From Candidatus Peregrinibacteria bacterium (lineage in GTDB: Bacteria > Patescibacteriota > Gracilibacteria > UBA1369 > UM-FILTER-53-11): a stretch of 5,456 nt of DNA. Position 1 is the first letter of the stretch. Every line of letters starts with the position of its first letter. The notes beneath the pieces were generated by a model. The model did not search any database. It was not told the origin of the DNA and was given only the letters and a program-made list of their open reading frames with translations. The position numbers and the translations under genes are program-made. Positions 4,795 through 5,456 of the stretch are shown one piece after another. The DNA is taken from the NCBI GenBank assembly GCA_023245725.1, contig JAHFJU010000088.1, positions 1 through 5,456 on the forward strand, given 5' to 3'.

Positions 4795-5456
4795 TGCCAT
4801 GGTATCGGGTTCGCTTGCGGCTTCGTCCCATTTGCTAAGCATTGCCTCTACTTCAGATTTTGGTTTGCAATAGGTTTTTCGTGAAAGTTGAATAATCTCT
4901 TCAATAAATTCTTCTGTTCCTCGCGGTGCGTCTAATGTTCTTCCTGAGAACGCTTCACGTAATTCTCCATTAACAGACATTTTTGTATAAAACTCACGAA
5001 CACCCAGATTAATAATATCGCGCTCTTTAAAAACTGGATTATATTCATTTGCAAGAACCGCTGCATCATCGGCACCTACGCGGAAGCTCACCATTGAGCC
5101 AACATTACCGAATACAGTCTTTCGAACTGTCTCGTTAAGTTGCCCCATATATTGATGAGCGATTGTTAAGTTTAAGCGATATTTACGGGCTTCAGACAGA
5201 ATTTCTGCAAAAGTGTTTGTAGCAAAATTTTGAAACTCATCGATGTATAGATAAAAATCTGCGCGATCTTCTTCTTTCATATCGGCACGACTCATAGCTG
5301 CTTGGTAAATTTTTGTAATTATCATAGAACCGATTAGGCCAGAATTTTCTTCACCTAGCAGTCCTTTACTAACCTTCATTAATAAAATTTTTCGATTGTC
5401 CATGACATCACGAATGCTGAAATTCGTTTTTGGTTGGCCAATAATATTTCGTATCA
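4753..5456 (-). CDS. Partial TraG/VirD4-like ATPase, C-terminal portion (HerA/FtsK superfamily, type IV secretion-like)
   Basis: The frame enters from the right edge with no start in the window; 233 C-terminal residues are visible. The segment beginning I-R-N-I-I-G-Q, then I-L-L-M-K-V-S-K-G, is open across 5404-5454, so the ATG at 5403 is internal. Walker B is F-Y-L-Y-I-D72-E73-F-Q-N-F (visible-fragment numbering). It is followed by E-A-R-K-Y-R-L-N-L-T-I-A-H-Q-Y (88-102), the TraD/VirD4-like coupling-protein strand, and S-F-R125-V-G, a candidate arginine finger. The Walker A motif and any membrane segments would lie outside the window. Family members are hexameric pumps moving DNA or protein in conjugation and type IV secretion. 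An acidic tail (about 181-233) follows the ATPase core. No other secretion gene is in view, so its role is inferred. It ends tail-to-tail with cysS, sharing 4 bp. Confidence 0.85.
   Translation of the reverse strand, partial: IRNIIGQPKTNFSIRDVMDNRKILLMKVSKGLLGEENSGLIGSMIITKIYQAAMSRADMKEEDRADFYLYIDEFQNFATNTFAEILSEARKYRLNLTIAHQYMGQLNETVRKTVFGNVGSMVSFRVGADDAAVLANEYNPVFKERDIINLGVREFYTKMSVNGELREAFSGRTLDAPRGTEEFIEEIIQLSRKTYCKPKSEVEAMLSKWDEAASEPDTMALDNVFEKFEEPII

Noticed and set aside
1..5456. Recoded UGA (as glycine, known in Gracilibacteria and Absconditabacteria)
   Set aside because: No TGA falls inside any supported frame and glycine is encoded by GGN throughout. The absence of TGA stops in six visible gene ends is too small a sample.

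Overview
The window looks like chromosomal DNA of an uncultivated bacterium of the Candidate Phyla Radiation (Patescibacteria). This rests on the low-GC sequence, start codons without convincing Shine-Dalgarno sites, a stand-alone TraG/VirD4-like ATPase of a type I associate with CPR genomes, and a signal-peptide Ig/FN3 surface protein with a degenerate sorting-signal-like C-terminus. The lineage is my inference and I do not assign a class. The genetic code looks standard: no TGA occurs inside any of the reading frames, and all visible stops are TAA or TAG.

Layout. On the minus strand from 1134 down to 1 lie three closely spaced genes: a GHKL-type anti-sigma factor/serine kinase (RsbW/SpoIIAB-like), a STAS-domain antagonist (RsbV/SpoIIAA-like), and the first 63 codons of a membrane protein resembling the N-terminus of PrsW-family intramembrane proteases. 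On the plus strand from 1216 lie a large secreted multi-domain Ig-like/FN3 surface protein, a YggT-family membrane protein, and cysS (cysteinyl-tRNA synthetase). These three are spaced tightly enough for one operon. At the right edge, convergent with cysS and sharing 4 bp with it, is the C-terminal part of a TraG/VirD4-like ATPase on the minus strand, which runs off the window.

The two leftward and rightward operons diverge from an 80-bp region (1135-1215) that appears to hold two back-to-back sigma70-type promoters. The leftward one has a perfect extended -10 (TGCTATAAT). The rightward one has TTGAAA-17-TATACT. Their -35 regions overlap, and pentamer half-sites surround the leftward -10.

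The leftward genes make a plausible regulatory unit: a kinase and its STAS substrate form a partner switch, and a possible PrsW-like protease sits in the same transcript. No sigma factor, PP2C phosphatase or sensor is visible, so the target is unknown. The rightward genes are a surface protein plus housekeeping functions. I see no tRNA, rRNA, CRISPR array or insertion sequence.
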